Source: Variovorax sp. DXTD-1
Lineage (GTDB): Bacteria > Pseudomonadota > Gammaproteobacteria > Burkholderiales > Burkholderiaceae_C
DNA: 64,000 nucleotides
NCBI RefSeq assembly: GCF_003984625.1
Contig: NZ_RWKH01000018.1
Span: 62,001 to 126,000, forward strand
Direction: 5' to 3'
Every line of letters starts with the position of its first letter. Position 1 is the stretch's first letter. The position numbers and the translations under genes are program-made. Under the pieces are notes generated by a model. The model made no database searches, was not told the DNA's origin, and worked only from the letters and a program-made list of their open reading frames with translations. Positions 47,785-56,528 of this stretch are shown here, piece after piece.

Positions 47785-48687
47785 ATGCAAAGACAACTGC
47801 AGGGCGCGCTCGAAATGAGCGCGGCCATGGTGATCTCCGGAACCATCGGGTGGTTCGTCGTGCGTTCCGGCCAGCCGCTGGTCGACTTGCTGTTCTGGCG
47901 CTGCGCCTTCGGTGCCGCCACGCTGCTCGCGGTGTGTGCAGCGCTCGGGTTGCTCCGCAAGCGCTTGCTGACGCTGCGCGTGGTGGCGCTGGCGGCGTTG
48001 GGCGGCGCGGCACTGGTGCTCAACTGGCTGTTGATCTTCGCTTCGTTCTCGCACGCGTCGATCTCCATTGCCACGGCGGTCTACAACACCCAGCCGTTCA
48101 TGCTGGTGGGCCTTGGCGCCTTGTTCTTTTCGGAGCGGCTCACGGCGGCCAAGCTCGCGTGGCTCGGCATTGCGTTCGCGGGCGTATTGCTGATTGCCGA
48201 GGCCAAGCCGGGCGGCGGCGCGGGCGGTGCCTCGTACTTCCTCGGCATCGTCATGGCGCTGGGCGCCGCATTTTTCTATGCCATTGCGGCCATTGTTGCG
48301 AAGCAGCTCAACGGCACGCCGCCGCGCCTGATCGCGCTGGTCCAGGTCTGCGTGGGCATCGTGCTCTTGGCGCCGTTCGCCAGCCTGGCGGAACTCCCGA
48401 AGGACGCCGGCGTGTGGGGCACGCACCTGGCCATGGGGGTTGTCTACACGGGGCTGGTGTTCACGCTGCTCTACGGCGCGATCCAGAAGCTGCCGACGCA
48501 CATGGCCGGCGCGCTGTCGTTCTTCTATCCGGTGGTGGCGATCGGCGTGGACTACGTCGCCTTCGGCCAGCGGCTGCATCCGGGGCAGCTTCTTGGCGCG
48601 GCCGCGATTCTGCTGGCCGCCGCTGGCATGACGCTGGGCTGGACGCTGCCGGGCCTCAAGAAGCGCGCAGCACCGGCGCCCGACTGA
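47785..48687 (+). CDS. EamA/DMT family transporter
   Basis: A 300-residue inner-membrane protein with ten hydrophobic segments arranged as two EamA repeats (about 5-130 and 150-285). VYNTQPFMLVGLGALFFSERL and GALSFFYPVVAIGVDYV carry the Pro in the fourth helix of each repeat. Relatives export amino acids, purines or other metabolites. Adjacent divergent Lrp regulator suggests an amino-acid-related substrate (inference). The ATG at 47785 is the first start. Its stop faces exbD 19 bases away. Confidence 0.88.
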   Translation: MQRQLQGALEMSAAMVISGTIGWFVVRSGQPLVDLLFWRCAFGAATLLAVCAALGLLRKRLLTLRVVALAALGGAALVLNWLLIFASFSHASISIATAVYNTQPFMLVGLGALFFSERLTAAKLAWLGIAFAGVLLIAEAKPGGGAGGASYFLGIVMALGAAFFYAIAAIVAKQLNGTPPRLIALVQVCVGIVLLAPFASLAELPKDAGVWGTHLAMGVVYTGLVFTLLYGAIQKLPTHMAGALSFFYPVVAIGVDYVAFGQRLHPGQLLGAAAILLAAAGMTLGWTLPGLKKRAAPAPD

Positions 48688-48706
48688 ATCAGCCGGACTT
48701 CTTGCG

Positions 48707-49186
48707 TCAACGCGAACTCGGCGGTGCCGCGTTCGCTGCGGGCGCGTCCGTCACGAAGCCGATACGGCTCAGGCCCGCCTTGTTCGCAATGCCCATGAGC
48801 GCCACGACCTTGCCGTAGGGCACGGTCTGGTCGGCACGCAGCTGCACCTCGGTGTCCTTGCTGTCGGCGGCGGCCTTCTGCAGACGGGCGGCCAGCTCTT
48901 CATCGGTGACCGCCTGGTCGTTGAAGAAGACCTTGCCCGATGCATCGACCGAGACGCTCACGAACTTGGGAGTGTCGTTGGGCTGGCCGGCATCGGTCTG
49001 CGGCAGGTCGAGCTTGATCGAGCTCGCCATCAAAGGCGCGGTAATGATGAAGATCACCAGCAGCACCAGCATCACGTCGACCAGCGGCGTGACATTGATG
49101 TCGGACAGCGGGCGCTGTCCGCCGGCGCCTGTCGCGCGACCGCCGCCAGCGGCACTGCTGCCGAGCGAGGTGCGACCGAAGGCCAT
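48707..49186 (-). CDS. exbD: Biopolymer transport protein ExbD/TolR
   Basis: A 159-residue inner-membrane protein. A Gly/Ala-rich N-terminus precedes INVTPLVDVMLVLLVIFIITAP (about residues 29-50), whose Asp is the proton-relay residue. The remainder is a periplasmic domain. With ExbB it forms the proton-driven motor that powers TonB or TolA. It lies 21 bases after exbB. No tonB or tolA gene is adjacent. Confidence 0.9.
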   Translation of the reverse strand: MAFGRTSLGSSAAGGGRATGAGGQRPLSDINVTPLVDVMLVLLVIFIITAPLMASSIKLDLPQTDAGQPNDTPKFVSVSVDASGKVFFNDQAVTDEELAARLQKAAADSKDTEVQLRADQTVPYGKVVALMGIANKAGLSRIGFVTDAPAANAAPPSSR

Positions 49187-49207
49187 GATGTACCGAGCCC
49201 CGTTCGA

Positions 49208-49909
49208 TCAGGCCGAAACCGGCATCGGCCTCGCGGGCGGCGGTGCGGCCGGCGCCGGCGCGCTGCCGAAGCTGCCGAGCAGGTCGTGCGCAAAGCCTTC
49301 GAGCTCGGCCTCGACACGGCCGATGACGCGGCCGAACACGTTGTAGGCCAGCACGGCCGGAATGGCAACGGCCAAGCCGAAAGCCGTCATCACCAGCGCC
49401 TCGCCCACGGGGCCTGCCACCTTGTCGATGGTGAAGCCGCCCGACTGGCCGGCAATGCCCGAGAGCGCGCCGTAGATGCCCCACACCGTGCCGAGCAGCC
49501 CGACGAACGGGGCGGTGGCACCCACCGTGGCCAGCAGGATCTGGCCGGACTGCAGGCGCCGCAGCGCACCATGCAGCGCCTCGCGCAGGGCCCGCGTGAG
49601 GCGCTGATTGCGGTCGCCGGTGGCGCCGAGGGTTGCGCTGTTCACATCGGCGGCTGCGTTCTTGATGGCGCTCACCGCCGGCAGCACCAGCGTGGCGCGG
49701 TCGAAGGCCTTGAGCCGCTGCTCCGCATCGGCCAGCGTGGTCGATTGCCAGAACGCCGCAATGCTGCGCAACACGTCGCGCGTGCCGCCGCGCAGCAGCC
49801 AGGCCTTCCAGAGAATGACGACCCAGCTCGAGATCGACATCGCGAGCAGCAGCGCGGCCACCGAGCGGCTGACGCCGTCGCCCTGGGTCAGCAGTTCGAG
49901 CACGCTCAT
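49208..49909 (-). CDS. exbB: MotA/TolQ/ExbB proton channel family protein
   Basis: A 233-residue inner-membrane protein with three hydrophobic helices: about 15-35, 120-140 with TVGATAPFVGLLGTVWGIY, and 165-190. The second is the conserved ExbB/TolQ motif. It partners ExbD encoded directly downstream. Likely energises TonB-dependent uptake such as the siderophore receptor at 15945 (inference). The gene starts 8 bases after the dapB stop. Confidence 0.9.
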   Translation of the reverse strand: MSVLELLTQGDGVSRSVAALLLAMSISSWVVILWKAWLLRGGTRDVLRSIAAFWQSTTLADAEQRLKAFDRATLVLPAVSAIKNAAADVNSATLGATGDRNQRLTRALREALHGALRRLQSGQILLATVGATAPFVGLLGTVWGIYGALSGIAGQSGGFTIDKVAGPVGEALVMTAFGLAVAIPAVLAYNVFGRVIGRVEAELEGFAHDLLGSFGSAPAPAAPPPARPMPVSA

Positions 49910-49917
49910 CGTGTTTT

Positions 49918-50766
49918 TCAGCGCAGACCGAGTACGTCGAACATGTCGAACAGGCCCGCCTTCTGGCCCGCCAGGAAGCGCACGGCGCGCAGCGCGCCCT
50001 GTGCGTAGGTCACGCGGCTGGCGGACTTGTGGGTGATTTCGATGCGCTCGCCGGTGCCGGCGAACAGTACGGTGTGGTCACCCACGATGTCGCCGCCGCG
50101 GATGGCGGAGAAGCCGATGGTGGAGGGGTCGCGCTCGCCGGTAATGCCTTCGCGCGCGTAGACGGCGCATTCCTTCAGGTCGCGGCCCAGAGCATCGGCA
50201 ATGACTTCGCCCATCTTGAGCGCGGTGCCCGAGGGCGCATCGACCTTGTGGCGGTGATGGGCCTCGATGATCTCGATGTCGTAGCCGGTCGACATGGCCT
50301 TGGCCGCCATTTCGAGCAGCTTGAAGGTGACGTTGACGCCCACGCTCATGTTGGGCGAAACCATGATCGCGATGTCTTTCGAGATCTCGGCGATTTCGGC
50401 CTTTTGCGCGTCGCTGAAGCCGGTGGTGCCGATGACGGCCTGCACGCCGAGTTCACGGCAGATGGCGAGGTGGGCGAGCGTGCCTTCAGGGCGCGTGAAG
50501 TCGATGAGCACCTGCGCGTCCTGCAGGCCGGTGCGCAGGTCGGAGACGATCGGCACGCCGCTTGTGAAACCGAGGAAAGCCGCCGCGTCGGCGCCGATGG
50601 CGTCGCTGCCCGCCATGTCGAGCGCGCCGGCAAGCCGGCAATCCTGCGCCTCGCGCACCGCCTCGACCAGCATGCGGCCCATGCGGCCCGAAGCTCCGGC
50701 AATCGCAACGCGCCGCAGGGCGGGCGTGGAAGACTCGGAAATGGGAGAAGAAATGGATTCAGACAC
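49918..50766 (-). CDS. dapB: 4-hydroxy-tetrahydrodipicolinate reductase
   Basis: A 282-residue NAD(P)H enzyme of lysine/diaminopimelate synthesis. The N-terminal GASGRMGRM nucleotide motif lies at residues 25-33. The catalytic signature [15 protein letters not shown] (about 165-179) contains the His pair and Lys. The only good start is the GTG at 50766, with AAGG about 10 bases upstream, which gives a 20-residue tail before the fold. It lies between bamE and exbB in a leftward series. Confidence 0.95.
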   Translation of the reverse strand: MSESISSPISESSTPALRRVAIAGASGRMGRMLVEAVREAQDCRLAGALDMAGSDAIGADAAAFLGFTSGVPIVSDLRTGLQDAQVLIDFTRPEGTLAHLAICRELGVQAVIGTTGFSDAQKAEIAEISKDIAIMVSPNMSVGVNVTFKLLEMAAKAMSTGYDIEIIEAHHRHKVDAPSGTALKMGEVIADALGRDLKECAVYAREGITGERDPSTIGFSAIRGGDIVGDHTVLFAGTGERIEITHKSASRVTYAQGALRAVRFLAGQKAGLFDMFDVLGLR

Positions 50767-50855
50767 GCAGGTTCAGCCTTCGAAATAGGGCATGGAGACC
50801 GGCACGCGCCCGCCTGACTCGGCGGGTGCGCCCGCCCTCGCTGGTTGACGCGTGC

Positions 50856-51419
50856 TCAGCGCGCCGCTTCGAGCGGGGGATACGCCGCCGGCAGCGGCGG
50901 CAGGTTGGGGGCAGCAGCGGTGGCCTCGGCCTTCTTGCTGCTGTCTTCCTTGGGGGCGAATTTCTTCAGCTCTTCTTCCGACGCCTCGAGCGGCGGAACC
51001 TTGCCGCTCTTCTTGCGGGTGTCGAGCGTGGCGACGAATTCTTCTTCGCTGGGCATCTGGTCGCCTTCGAAGCGATCGAGCAACTCACCCTTGAAGAAGA
51101 CGGTCAGGCGGCGTTCCTGCGGATCGACGCCCTGCCGCTTGATGGTGAAGACGTAGTCCCAGCGGTCCTTGTGAAACACGTCGGTCAGGAGGGAAGTGCC
51201 GAGGATTTCACGCACTTGCTGGCGCGACATGCCGGGCTTGAGCGCCTCGACCTGTTCCTTGGACACGAAATTGCCCTGGACCACTTCGACCTTGTAGGGC
51301 GTGATGGCCGCAAGCGCACCCCGCGTGCGATCGCTGAAACCGCTGCAGGCGCTGAGGCAGAACGTCGCTGCGACGGCCGCGGCCAGCAGCCAGGGACGGC
51401 GTTGGAGAATGGCAGGCAT
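50856..51419 (-). CDS. bamE: Outer membrane protein assembly factor BamE
   Basis: A 187-residue lipoprotein of the beta-barrel assembly machine. Signal peptide with lipobox LSAC, lipidated Cys25. The SmpA/OmlA fold spans about 40-115, with GNFVSKEQVEALKPGMSRQQV in two parts and LLTDVFHKDRWDYVF. A charged, Pro/Ala-rich C-terminal extension of about 55 residues is absent from the 113-residue E. coli protein but common in betaproteobacteria. ATG at 51419. It is divergent from fur, the classical omlA/fur arrangement. Confidence 0.93.
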   Translation of the reverse strand: MPAILQRRPWLLAAAVAATFCLSACSGFSDRTRGALAAITPYKVEVVQGNFVSKEQVEALKPGMSRQQVREILGTSLLTDVFHKDRWDYVFTIKRQGVDPQERRLTVFFKGELLDRFEGDQMPSEEEFVATLDTRKKSGKVPPLEASEEELKKFAPKEDSSKKAEATAAAPNLPPLPAAYPPLEAAR

Positions 51420-51463
51420 GGGAGAAAAGGGGGGTAGCGATATGATCGGCCATTGTAGCGGCT

Positions 51464-51478
51464 GGCCCCTTGGGGGCC
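51464..51478 (+). promoter_or_regulatory. Hairpin in the bamE-fur intergenic region
   Basis: GGCCCC (51464-51469) and GGGGCC (51473-51478) form a 6-bp stem with a 3-base loop, 28 bases before the fur ATG. If transcribed it would lie in the fur 5' leader and could affect ribosome access. No consensus Fur box is visible in this gap. Confidence 0.3.
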
Positions 51479-51506
51479 TGTTCGCAGACCGGGCGCAGGA
51501 ACCATC

Positions 51507-51926
51507 ATGGCCAATATCGACGAACTCAAGAATACCGGCCTCAAGGCCACATTGCCACGCCTGAAGATCCTGGAGATCTTCCAGACCGGCAGCCAGCGCC
51601 ACATGACGGCCGAAGACGTGTTTCGCGTGCTTTTGAACGAGCACTCCGACATCGGCCTGGCCACCGTCTACCGCGTGCTGACGCAGTTCGAACAGGCCGG
51701 CATCCTCGAGCGCAGCCACTTCGAGAGCGGCAAGGCGGTGTACGAGCTCAACGAGGGCACGCACCACGACCACCTGATCTGCACGTCATGCGGCAAGGTG
51801 GAGGAGTTCTACGACGCCGAGATCGAGCGCCGCCAGCAGATGATTGCCAAGGACAAGGGCTGGATCCTGCAGGACCACGCCATGTCGCTGTACGGCCTCT
51901 GCGCCGACTGCGTAAGCAAGCGTTAG
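51507..51926 (+). CDS. fur: Ferric uptake regulator Fur
   Basis: A 139-residue Fe(II)-responsive repressor. N-terminal winged helix (about 1-80, with [15 protein letters not shown]) and C-terminal dimerisation domain with the metal motif [16 protein letters not shown] (about 86-101), then a second Cys pair CADC near the C-terminus. Length is standard. ATG at 51507 with AGGA upstream. It should control the Fur-box-preceded receptor operon at 15907-19443. Convergent with hprK (4-base gap). Confidence 0.96.
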   Translation: MANIDELKNTGLKATLPRLKILEIFQTGSQRHMTAEDVFRVLLNEHSDIGLATVYRVLTQFEQAGILERSHFESGKAVYELNEGTHHDHLICTSCGKVEEFYDAEIERRQQMIAKDKGWILQDHAMSLYGLCADCVSKR

Positions 51927-51930
51927 CCGG

Positions 51931-52890
51931 TCAGTCCCCGTCGCGGCTGTTTTCCATGGCCTTGTGGTGGCGCGCCACGAAGTCGGCATAAGTGTCGATG
52001 CCGCGCAGCTGCAAGATTGAATTGCGCACGGCCGCTTCGACCAGCACGGCGATGTTGCGGCCGGCCACCACCTGGATGATGACCTTGCGCACCGGAATGC
52101 CCAGCACGTCCTGCGTGAGCGGCGCCGAGGGCATGCGCTCGTAGTCGCGCTCGAAGCTGTCGCGCCGCACCAGGTGCACGATGAGCTTGAGCCGCATCTT
52201 CCGGCGCACTGCGGTCTCGCCGAAAATCGCGCGGATGTCCAGCAGGCCGATGCCGCGCACTTCGAGCAGGTTCAGCAGCAGGTCGGGGCAGCGCCCTTCA
52301 ATGGTGTTCTGGTTGATGCGGTAAAGATCGACCGCATCGTCGGCCACGAGGCCGTTGCCGCGTGAAATCAGCTCGAGCCCGAGTTCGCTTTTGCCGAGCC
52401 CCGATTCGCCGGTGATCATCACGCCCATGCCCAGGATGTCCATGAACACGCCGTGCATCGAAGTGCGCTCGGCGAAATGCTTGGACAGGTAGGCCCGCAG
52501 CAGGTCGATCACGAAGGCCGACGATTCGCGGGTGGCGAACAGCGGCAGCTGGGCGCGCTCGCAAATCGATAGCAACTCGTCCGGCGCGGCCTGGCCGTCG
52601 GCCAGCACCAGCATCGGCGGCTCCAGCGTGACGATGCGGGCAATGCGCCGGGCGCAGTCTTCCTGGCTGCCGCGCGTCAGGTAGGCCACCTCGCGGGCAC
52701 CCAGGATCTGCACGCGGTACGGATGGATGTAGTTGAGGTAACCGACCAGGTCGGCCGCCGACTGCGCGCGGCTGATGACTTCGGGGTCGAATTGGCGTTC
52801 GGAGGCGCCGAGCCCTGCGAGCCACTCCCAGCGGAGCGAGCCGCGGAATTCCTCGAACATGGCATCGGCGCTGATGACGGTCGGCTTCAT
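51931..52890 (-). CDS. hprK: HPr kinase/phosphorylase
   Basis: A 319-residue bifunctional enzyme phosphorylating or dephosphorylating HPr at a Ser. Walker A GESGLGKS at 161-168; the catalytic His146 is in MHGVFMDI; the HprK signature [16 protein letters not shown] is at about 206-221. In proteobacteria it works with the nitrogen-type PTS. It lies downstream of ptsN and hpf in the same direction, the usual betaproteobacterial order. A GC hairpin lies in the 107-base gap to ptsN. Confidence 0.95.
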   Translation of the reverse strand: MKPTVISADAMFEEFRGSLRWEWLAGLGASERQFDPEVISRAQSAADLVGYLNYIHPYRVQILGAREVAYLTRGSQEDCARRIARIVTLEPPMLVLADGQAAPDELLSICERAQLPLFATRESSAFVIDLLRAYLSKHFAERTSMHGVFMDILGMGVMITGESGLGKSELGLELISRGNGLVADDAVDLYRINQNTIEGRCPDLLLNLLEVRGIGLLDIRAIFGETAVRRKMRLKLIVHLVRRDSFERDYERMPSAPLTQDVLGIPVRKVIIQVVAGRNIAVLVEAAVRNSILQLRGIDTYADFVARHHKAMENSRDGD

Positions 52891-52958
52891 GCGTGCGGGA
52901 GATGGCGCTCAGCGCCTAGTGTTAGAGCAGGCCAGAATAACCCGGAACCGGCGCTGCG

Positions 52959-52976
52959 GGGCCGCTGCTGCGGCCC
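52959..52976. repeat. GC-rich hairpin between ptsN and hprK
   Basis: GGGCCGC (52959-52965) and GCGGCCC (52970-52976) form a perfect 7-bp stem with loop TGCT. It lies 22 bases after the ptsN stop in the leftward direction and lacks a T run there. It may adjust the ptsN:hprK transcript ratio. Confidence 0.35.
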
Positions 52977-52997
52977 TTGAGGGTGCGGGAAGCACCT

Positions 52998-53465
52998 CTA
53001 CGCGACTTGCGTGGACTGCCAGCCGGCAATGAGCCCGTGCAGCGCGGCTGCGTCGGTGCTCGACTTGATCTGCTCGCGCAGGCCCGCGTCGCTCAGCAGC
53101 TCGGCAATTTCGGAGAGGATTTCAAGGTGCTTCTGGGTGGCCGCCTCGGGCACCAGCAAAAAGATGAGCAGGCCGACGGGCTGCTCGTCCGGCGCGTCGA
53201 ACCCGATCGGGTTTGCCAGCTGGAAGACGGCGGCCATGGGCGCCTTCAGGCCCTTGATCCGGCCATGCGGAATGGCAACCCCGTGTCCGAGCCCGGTGGA
53301 GCCCAGGCGCTCGCGCGCAAACAGGCTGTCGGTGATCAGGGCACGGCCCAGGCCGTGAAGGCTCTCGAACAACAAGCCTGCTTCTTCGAAAGCACGCTTC
53401 TTGCTCGTAGCGTCAACGCTCACGAGGACTTGAGCGGGCGGCAGGATGGACGCGAGGCGATTCAT
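52998..53465 (-). CDS. ptsN: PTS IIA-like nitrogen-regulatory protein PtsN
   Basis: A 155-residue EIIA of the nitrogen PTS. The phosphorylated residue is His67 in GVAIPHGRI. The fold from ILPPAQVLVSVDATSKK to the C-terminus matches EIIA-Ntr. It regulates potassium transport, carbon storage and nitrogen responses in other proteobacteria. ATG at 53465 is preferred to an upstream GTG-type start because it gives the standard N-terminus MNRLASIL. A terminator lies between it and hpf, so ptsN probably has its own promoter in 53466-53580. Confidence 0.94.
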   Translation of the reverse strand: MNRLASILPPAQVLVSVDATSKKRAFEEAGLLFESLHGLGRALITDSLFARERLGSTGLGHGVAIPHGRIKGLKAPMAAVFQLANPIGFDAPDEQPVGLLIFLLVPEAATQKHLEILSEIAELLSDAGLREQIKSSTDAAALHGLIAGWQSTQVA

Positions 53466-53581
53466 GGTGGGTGCGGGGCGGGGGCGATTATGCACCTGCT
53501 TGGTAAAAACCCCCAGTCCGGTTACTTACTTTTTATCTACATGTTGCCCAGGGGCCCGTGGATCAAGGGCCGAAAAGACGT

Positions 53582-53613
53582 AATAAAAAGCAAAAGCCGC
53601 CCGAAGGCGGCTT
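53582..53613 (-). terminator. Rho-independent terminator of hpf
   Basis: AAGCCGCC (53594-53601) and GGCGGCTT (53606-53613) make an 8-bp stem with loop CGAA (TTCG on the transcribed strand, a very stable tetraloop). Read leftward it is followed by TTGCTTTTTATT. It lies 32 bases after the hpf stop. Confidence 0.85.
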
Positions 53614-53645
53614 GGCGCAGGCCGGCCGCAGCCGGAGCCCTGCCC

Positions 53646-53975
53646 CTACATCACGCGCTTGGGCGCCGCGTGATGGTGGTCTTGCAGGCGGTCCTTGTGG
53701 CGCACCACTTGCCGGTCGAGCTTGTCGACCAGCTCATCGACCGCGGCGTAGAGATCAGCGTGGCTCGATTCCGCGAACATGTCATTGCCCTTGACGTGAA
53801 TATTGCATTCCGCCTTTTGCCGGCGTTCCTTTTCCTTCTGCTTTTCCACCGTAAGGATCACCTTGACATCGACCACTTGGTCGAAATGCCGGGTGATCCG
53901 GTCCAGCTTGCTCGTGACGTAAGTGCGCAAGGCAGGTGTGACGTCGAGGTGATGACCGCTGATCGTCAAATTCAT
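53646..53975 (-). CDS. hpf: Ribosome hibernation-promoting factor
   Basis: A 109-residue short-form HPF/YfiA protein that binds the 30S subunit and forms inactive ribosome dimers. It begins [20 protein letters not shown] and contains the conserved basic patch and [29 protein letters not shown] helix in the second half. The ATG at 53975 is preceded by AGGAGG with ideal spacing. The leader has a long pyrimidine tract and a palindrome. rpoN, the usual upstream neighbour in many proteobacteria, is absent here; a helicase gene lies upstream. Confidence 0.95.
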   Translation of the reverse strand: MNLTISGHHLDVTPALRTYVTSKLDRITRHFDQVVDVKVILTVEKQKEKERRQKAECNIHVKGNDMFAESSHADLYAAVDELVDKLDRQVVRHKDRLQDHHHAAPKRVM

Positions 53976-54061
53976 GAAAGACCTCCTGGAATTGACGGTT
54001 GGGGAAATGACCAGCACTCCGGAATGAAGCGTGGCCGGCGACATACAGATGAAATGGGTGC

Positions 54062-54097
54062 GGGGGAGAGAAAGAGAAGAAGAGAAAGAGGAGAAGG
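54062..54097 (-). promoter_or_regulatory. 36-base uninterrupted pyrimidine tract in the hpf leader
   Basis: On the hpf-coding (leftward) strand, 36 consecutive C/T bases, read as CCTTCTCCTC then TTTCTCTTC and so on, lie 87-122 bases upstream of the hpf ATG. On the + strand it is all purine. Such a run is far from random and from local base composition. It may be an untranslated-leader element (Rho loading, S1 or Hfq/CsrA-type contact) or a DNA triplex-prone segment. The tract is observed; its role is not known. Confidence 0.5.
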
Positions 54098-54123
54098 TCG
54101 ATTCACTATGCCCAAGCTGTCAC

Positions 54124-54137
54124 GGTATTGCAATACC
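54124..54137. promoter_or_regulatory. 14-base perfect palindrome upstream of hpf
   Basis: GGTATTGCAATACC is a perfect dyad with no spacer, AT-rich against its surroundings, located about 150 bases upstream of hpf and 60 bases past the helicase stop. It has the shape of a dimeric repressor site. No family is assigned. Confidence 0.4.
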
Positions 54138-54196
54138 TGAGTTGCCCGGGGGGTCGCGACGCGTCCTTGCCCCGGTTACAGCGGGCAGGCCTTGTT

Positions 54197-56314
54197 TCAG
54201 TTCCAGGCGGCGCGCATGCGGTTGCGCAGGTCGATGACCGCGGCCGGCGGCGGCACGGCGGGCGGCCGCTCCGGCGGGGGGGGCCAGGTCTGCTGCTCGA
54301 AGCCCGCAAGGTCGCGCTCGGAAATGAAACGCGTGCGGTTGGCATAGAGATGCCGGTCGCCGCGCACGGCCTGCTGCGTGACGTAAAACCGTTGCGGCAC
54401 CAGCAAATGCAGGTGGTCGCGCGCGCGGGTCATTGCCACATAGAGCAGGCGCCGCTCCTCTTCGAGCTCGTGCGCGCTCTGCGCCACGTCGGCCGGCAGG
54501 CAGCCGTCGACCACGTTGAGCACATGCACCGAGTTCCACTCCTGTCCCTTGGCCGAATGGATGGTCGAGAGGATCAGGTAGTCCTCGTCGAGCAACGGCG
54601 GCCCGGGCCTGTCGCTCGTGGCTTCGGGCGGATCGAGCGTGAGCTCGGTCAGGAAGCGCTCGCGCGAGCCGTAGCCCGCCGCAAGCCGCGCAAGTTGCTC
54701 GATGTCGCCGCGCCGCACGCCCGAGGGATCGTCATACAGCCGCTCCAGATGCGGCAAGTACCAGCGAACCGCCAGGTCCACATCGGCCGGCCAGGGCAGC
54801 GAGGGCGCGCGCAACGCGGCATAGGCCTCGGCGAACACCGCCCATTCGGCGCGCGCCGCGGCCGGCGGCACGAAGTCGCGCACGGCCGCGGCCGGGTCGG
54901 CCGCCTGGTCCATGGCGCCGAGCAGCCGCGCGCCGGTGGCGGGCCCGATGCCCGGAATGAGCTGCGTCACGCGAAAGCCCGCCATGCGCCCACGCGGGTT
55001 TTCTGCGAAGCGCAGCACCGCGAGGAGGTCTTTGACATGCGAGGCCTCGAGGAACTTGAGGCCGCCGTATTTCACGAACGGAATGTTGCGGCGCGCCAGT
55101 TCGAGTTCGAGCGGCGCGCTGTGCGTGGAGGTACGAAAAAGCACCGCCTGCGACTTGAGCGAGAGGCCCCCTTCGCGGTGCTCCAGCACCTTGTCGGCCA
55201 CCCACACCGCCTGCTGCGCCTCGTCGGGCACCAGCACCAGCTGCGGCCGGCCGGCGGAAGGCTTGTCGGTCCAGAGCGTCTTGGCATGCCGTTCGGCGGC
55301 TTGGGCAATGACCCGGTTCGAGACGTCGAGGATCGGCTGCGTCGAGCGGTAGTTGCGCTCCAGCGTCACGACGCGCGCCGCCTGTGAAAACTGTGAGGGA
55401 AAGTCGAGAATGTTACGGACCGTTGCGCCTCTGAAAGAGTAGATCGACTGCGCATCGTCGCCCACCACGGTCACGCCGCGTCCGTCGGGCTTGAGCGCAA
55501 GAAGGATCGAGGCCTGCAGCAGGTTGGTGTCCTGATATTCATCGACCAATACGTGGTCGAAGCGCGCTCCGATCAGGCCGGCCAACGCAGGCTCGGCCAC
55601 CATTCCGGCCCAGTAGAGCAGCAGATCGTCGTAGTCGAGCACGTTCTCCTGCTGTTTGGCCTCGACGTAGGCGCCGAAGAGGCGCTTGAGCTCGGATTCC
55701 CACTCGGCGCACCAGGGAAAGGCTTCGGACAGCACCTGGGCCAGCGGCGCCCGCGTGTTGACGCAGCGCGAGTAGATCGAAAGGCAGGTGCCCTTGCGCG
55801 GAAAGCGGTTCACGCTCGTCGACAGGCCGAGCTCGTGGCGCACCAGGCCCATCAGGTCTTCGGCGTCACCCCGGTCGTGAATGGTGAAGTTGTCGTTCAA
55901 GCCGATGTGCGCGGCGTATTCGCGCAGCAGGCGCGCGCCGATGCCGTGGAAAGTGCCGGCCCACGGCAGCGCGGGCGGTTTTTCGGACTTGAGCCCCAGC
56001 ACGCGCGCCAGCACCTGGCCCGCGCGGCGTTCCATTTCCTGCGCGGCGCGGCGCGAAAAGGTCAGGAGCAGCAGGCGCTGCGGATCGACGCCGCCGGCAA
56101 TCAGGTGGGCCACGCGGTGCGCCAGGGTGCTGGTCTTGCCGGAGCCCGCACCGGCAATCACCAGCAGCGGACGCTCGTCGCGGCCGACCAGGGTGCCGAC
56201 GCCGTGCTCGACCGCGGCGCGCTGCTCGTCGTTGAGGGTGCCAAGCGCGGCGGCCAGGCGGTCGGCCTGCGTGGCACCGGCGGTGGAAAAAACGGGGAGC
56301 GCAGCGGTCTGCAT
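54197..56314 (-). CDS. UvrD/Rep-family ATP-dependent DNA helicase
   Basis: A 705-residue SF1A helicase. Walker A AGAGSGKTSTLAHR (about 54-67); motif II DEYQDTN (about 250); motif III GDDAQSIYSFRGA; motif IV near YRSTQPIL; and C-terminal motif VI with YVAMTRARDHLHLL. Together these place it near UvrD/Rep/PcrA. It is shorter in the C-terminus than UvrD and lacks nuclease motifs. Likely roles are unwinding in repair or replication restart. ATG at 56314; divergent from corA. Confidence 0.92.
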   Translation of the reverse strand: MQTAALPVFSTAGATQADRLAAALGTLNDEQRAAVEHGVGTLVGRDERPLLVIAGAGSGKTSTLAHRVAHLIAGGVDPQRLLLLTFSRRAAQEMERRAGQVLARVLGLKSEKPPALPWAGTFHGIGARLLREYAAHIGLNDNFTIHDRGDAEDLMGLVRHELGLSTSVNRFPRKGTCLSIYSRCVNTRAPLAQVLSEAFPWCAEWESELKRLFGAYVEAKQQENVLDYDDLLLYWAGMVAEPALAGLIGARFDHVLVDEYQDTNLLQASILLALKPDGRGVTVVGDDAQSIYSFRGATVRNILDFPSQFSQAARVVTLERNYRSTQPILDVSNRVIAQAAERHAKTLWTDKPSAGRPQLVLVPDEAQQAVWVADKVLEHREGGLSLKSQAVLFRTSTHSAPLELELARRNIPFVKYGGLKFLEASHVKDLLAVLRFAENPRGRMAGFRVTQLIPGIGPATGARLLGAMDQAADPAAAVRDFVPPAAARAEWAVFAEAYAALRAPSLPWPADVDLAVRWYLPHLERLYDDPSGVRRGDIEQLARLAAGYGSRERFLTELTLDPPEATSDRPGPPLLDEDYLILSTIHSAKGQEWNSVHVLNVVDGCLPADVAQSAHELEEERRLLYVAMTRARDHLHLLVPQRFYVTQQAVRGDRHLYANRTRFISERDLAGFEQQTWPPPPERPPAVPPPAAVIDLRNRMRAAWN

Positions 56315-56409
56315 GATCGTGACTTTACTGTATGTCCATCCAGATCGGCGAGGCTGCCGTCACATGGCCGATGACATAATCGCGCCTCGCTGCAACTGGA
56401 GACCGCACC

Positions 56410-56451
56410 ATGGAAACCGCCCCGTCTCGGCAGCTTTCAACTCCCCTCTGA
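56410..56451 (+). CDS. Possible 13-residue leader peptide upstream of corA
   Basis: An ATG with GGAG nine bases upstream opens a 13-codon frame, METAPSRQLSTPL, ending in TGA 77 bases before the corA start. Two prolines and a terminal Pro-Leu are notable because proline-containing leaders control mgtA and corA in enteric bacteria. A CATAAT -10-like hexamer lies at 56375-56380. The frame is too short to prove coding. Confidence 0.3.
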   Translation: METAPSRQLSTPL

Positions 56452-56528
56452 CGCCTGCTTGCCGGGCCTGGGATTTGAAAGCGCCCCTCCCTCGCCCCAT
56501 CGCCTCAGTCATTTCACGGGAGTGAGCC

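Noticed and set aside
53510..53600. AT-rich patch with TTTTTATCTAC between ptsN and hpf, considered as a prophage or insertion scar
   Set aside because: It is explained by the hpf terminator and the probable ptsN promoter; there are no repeats or recombinase genes.
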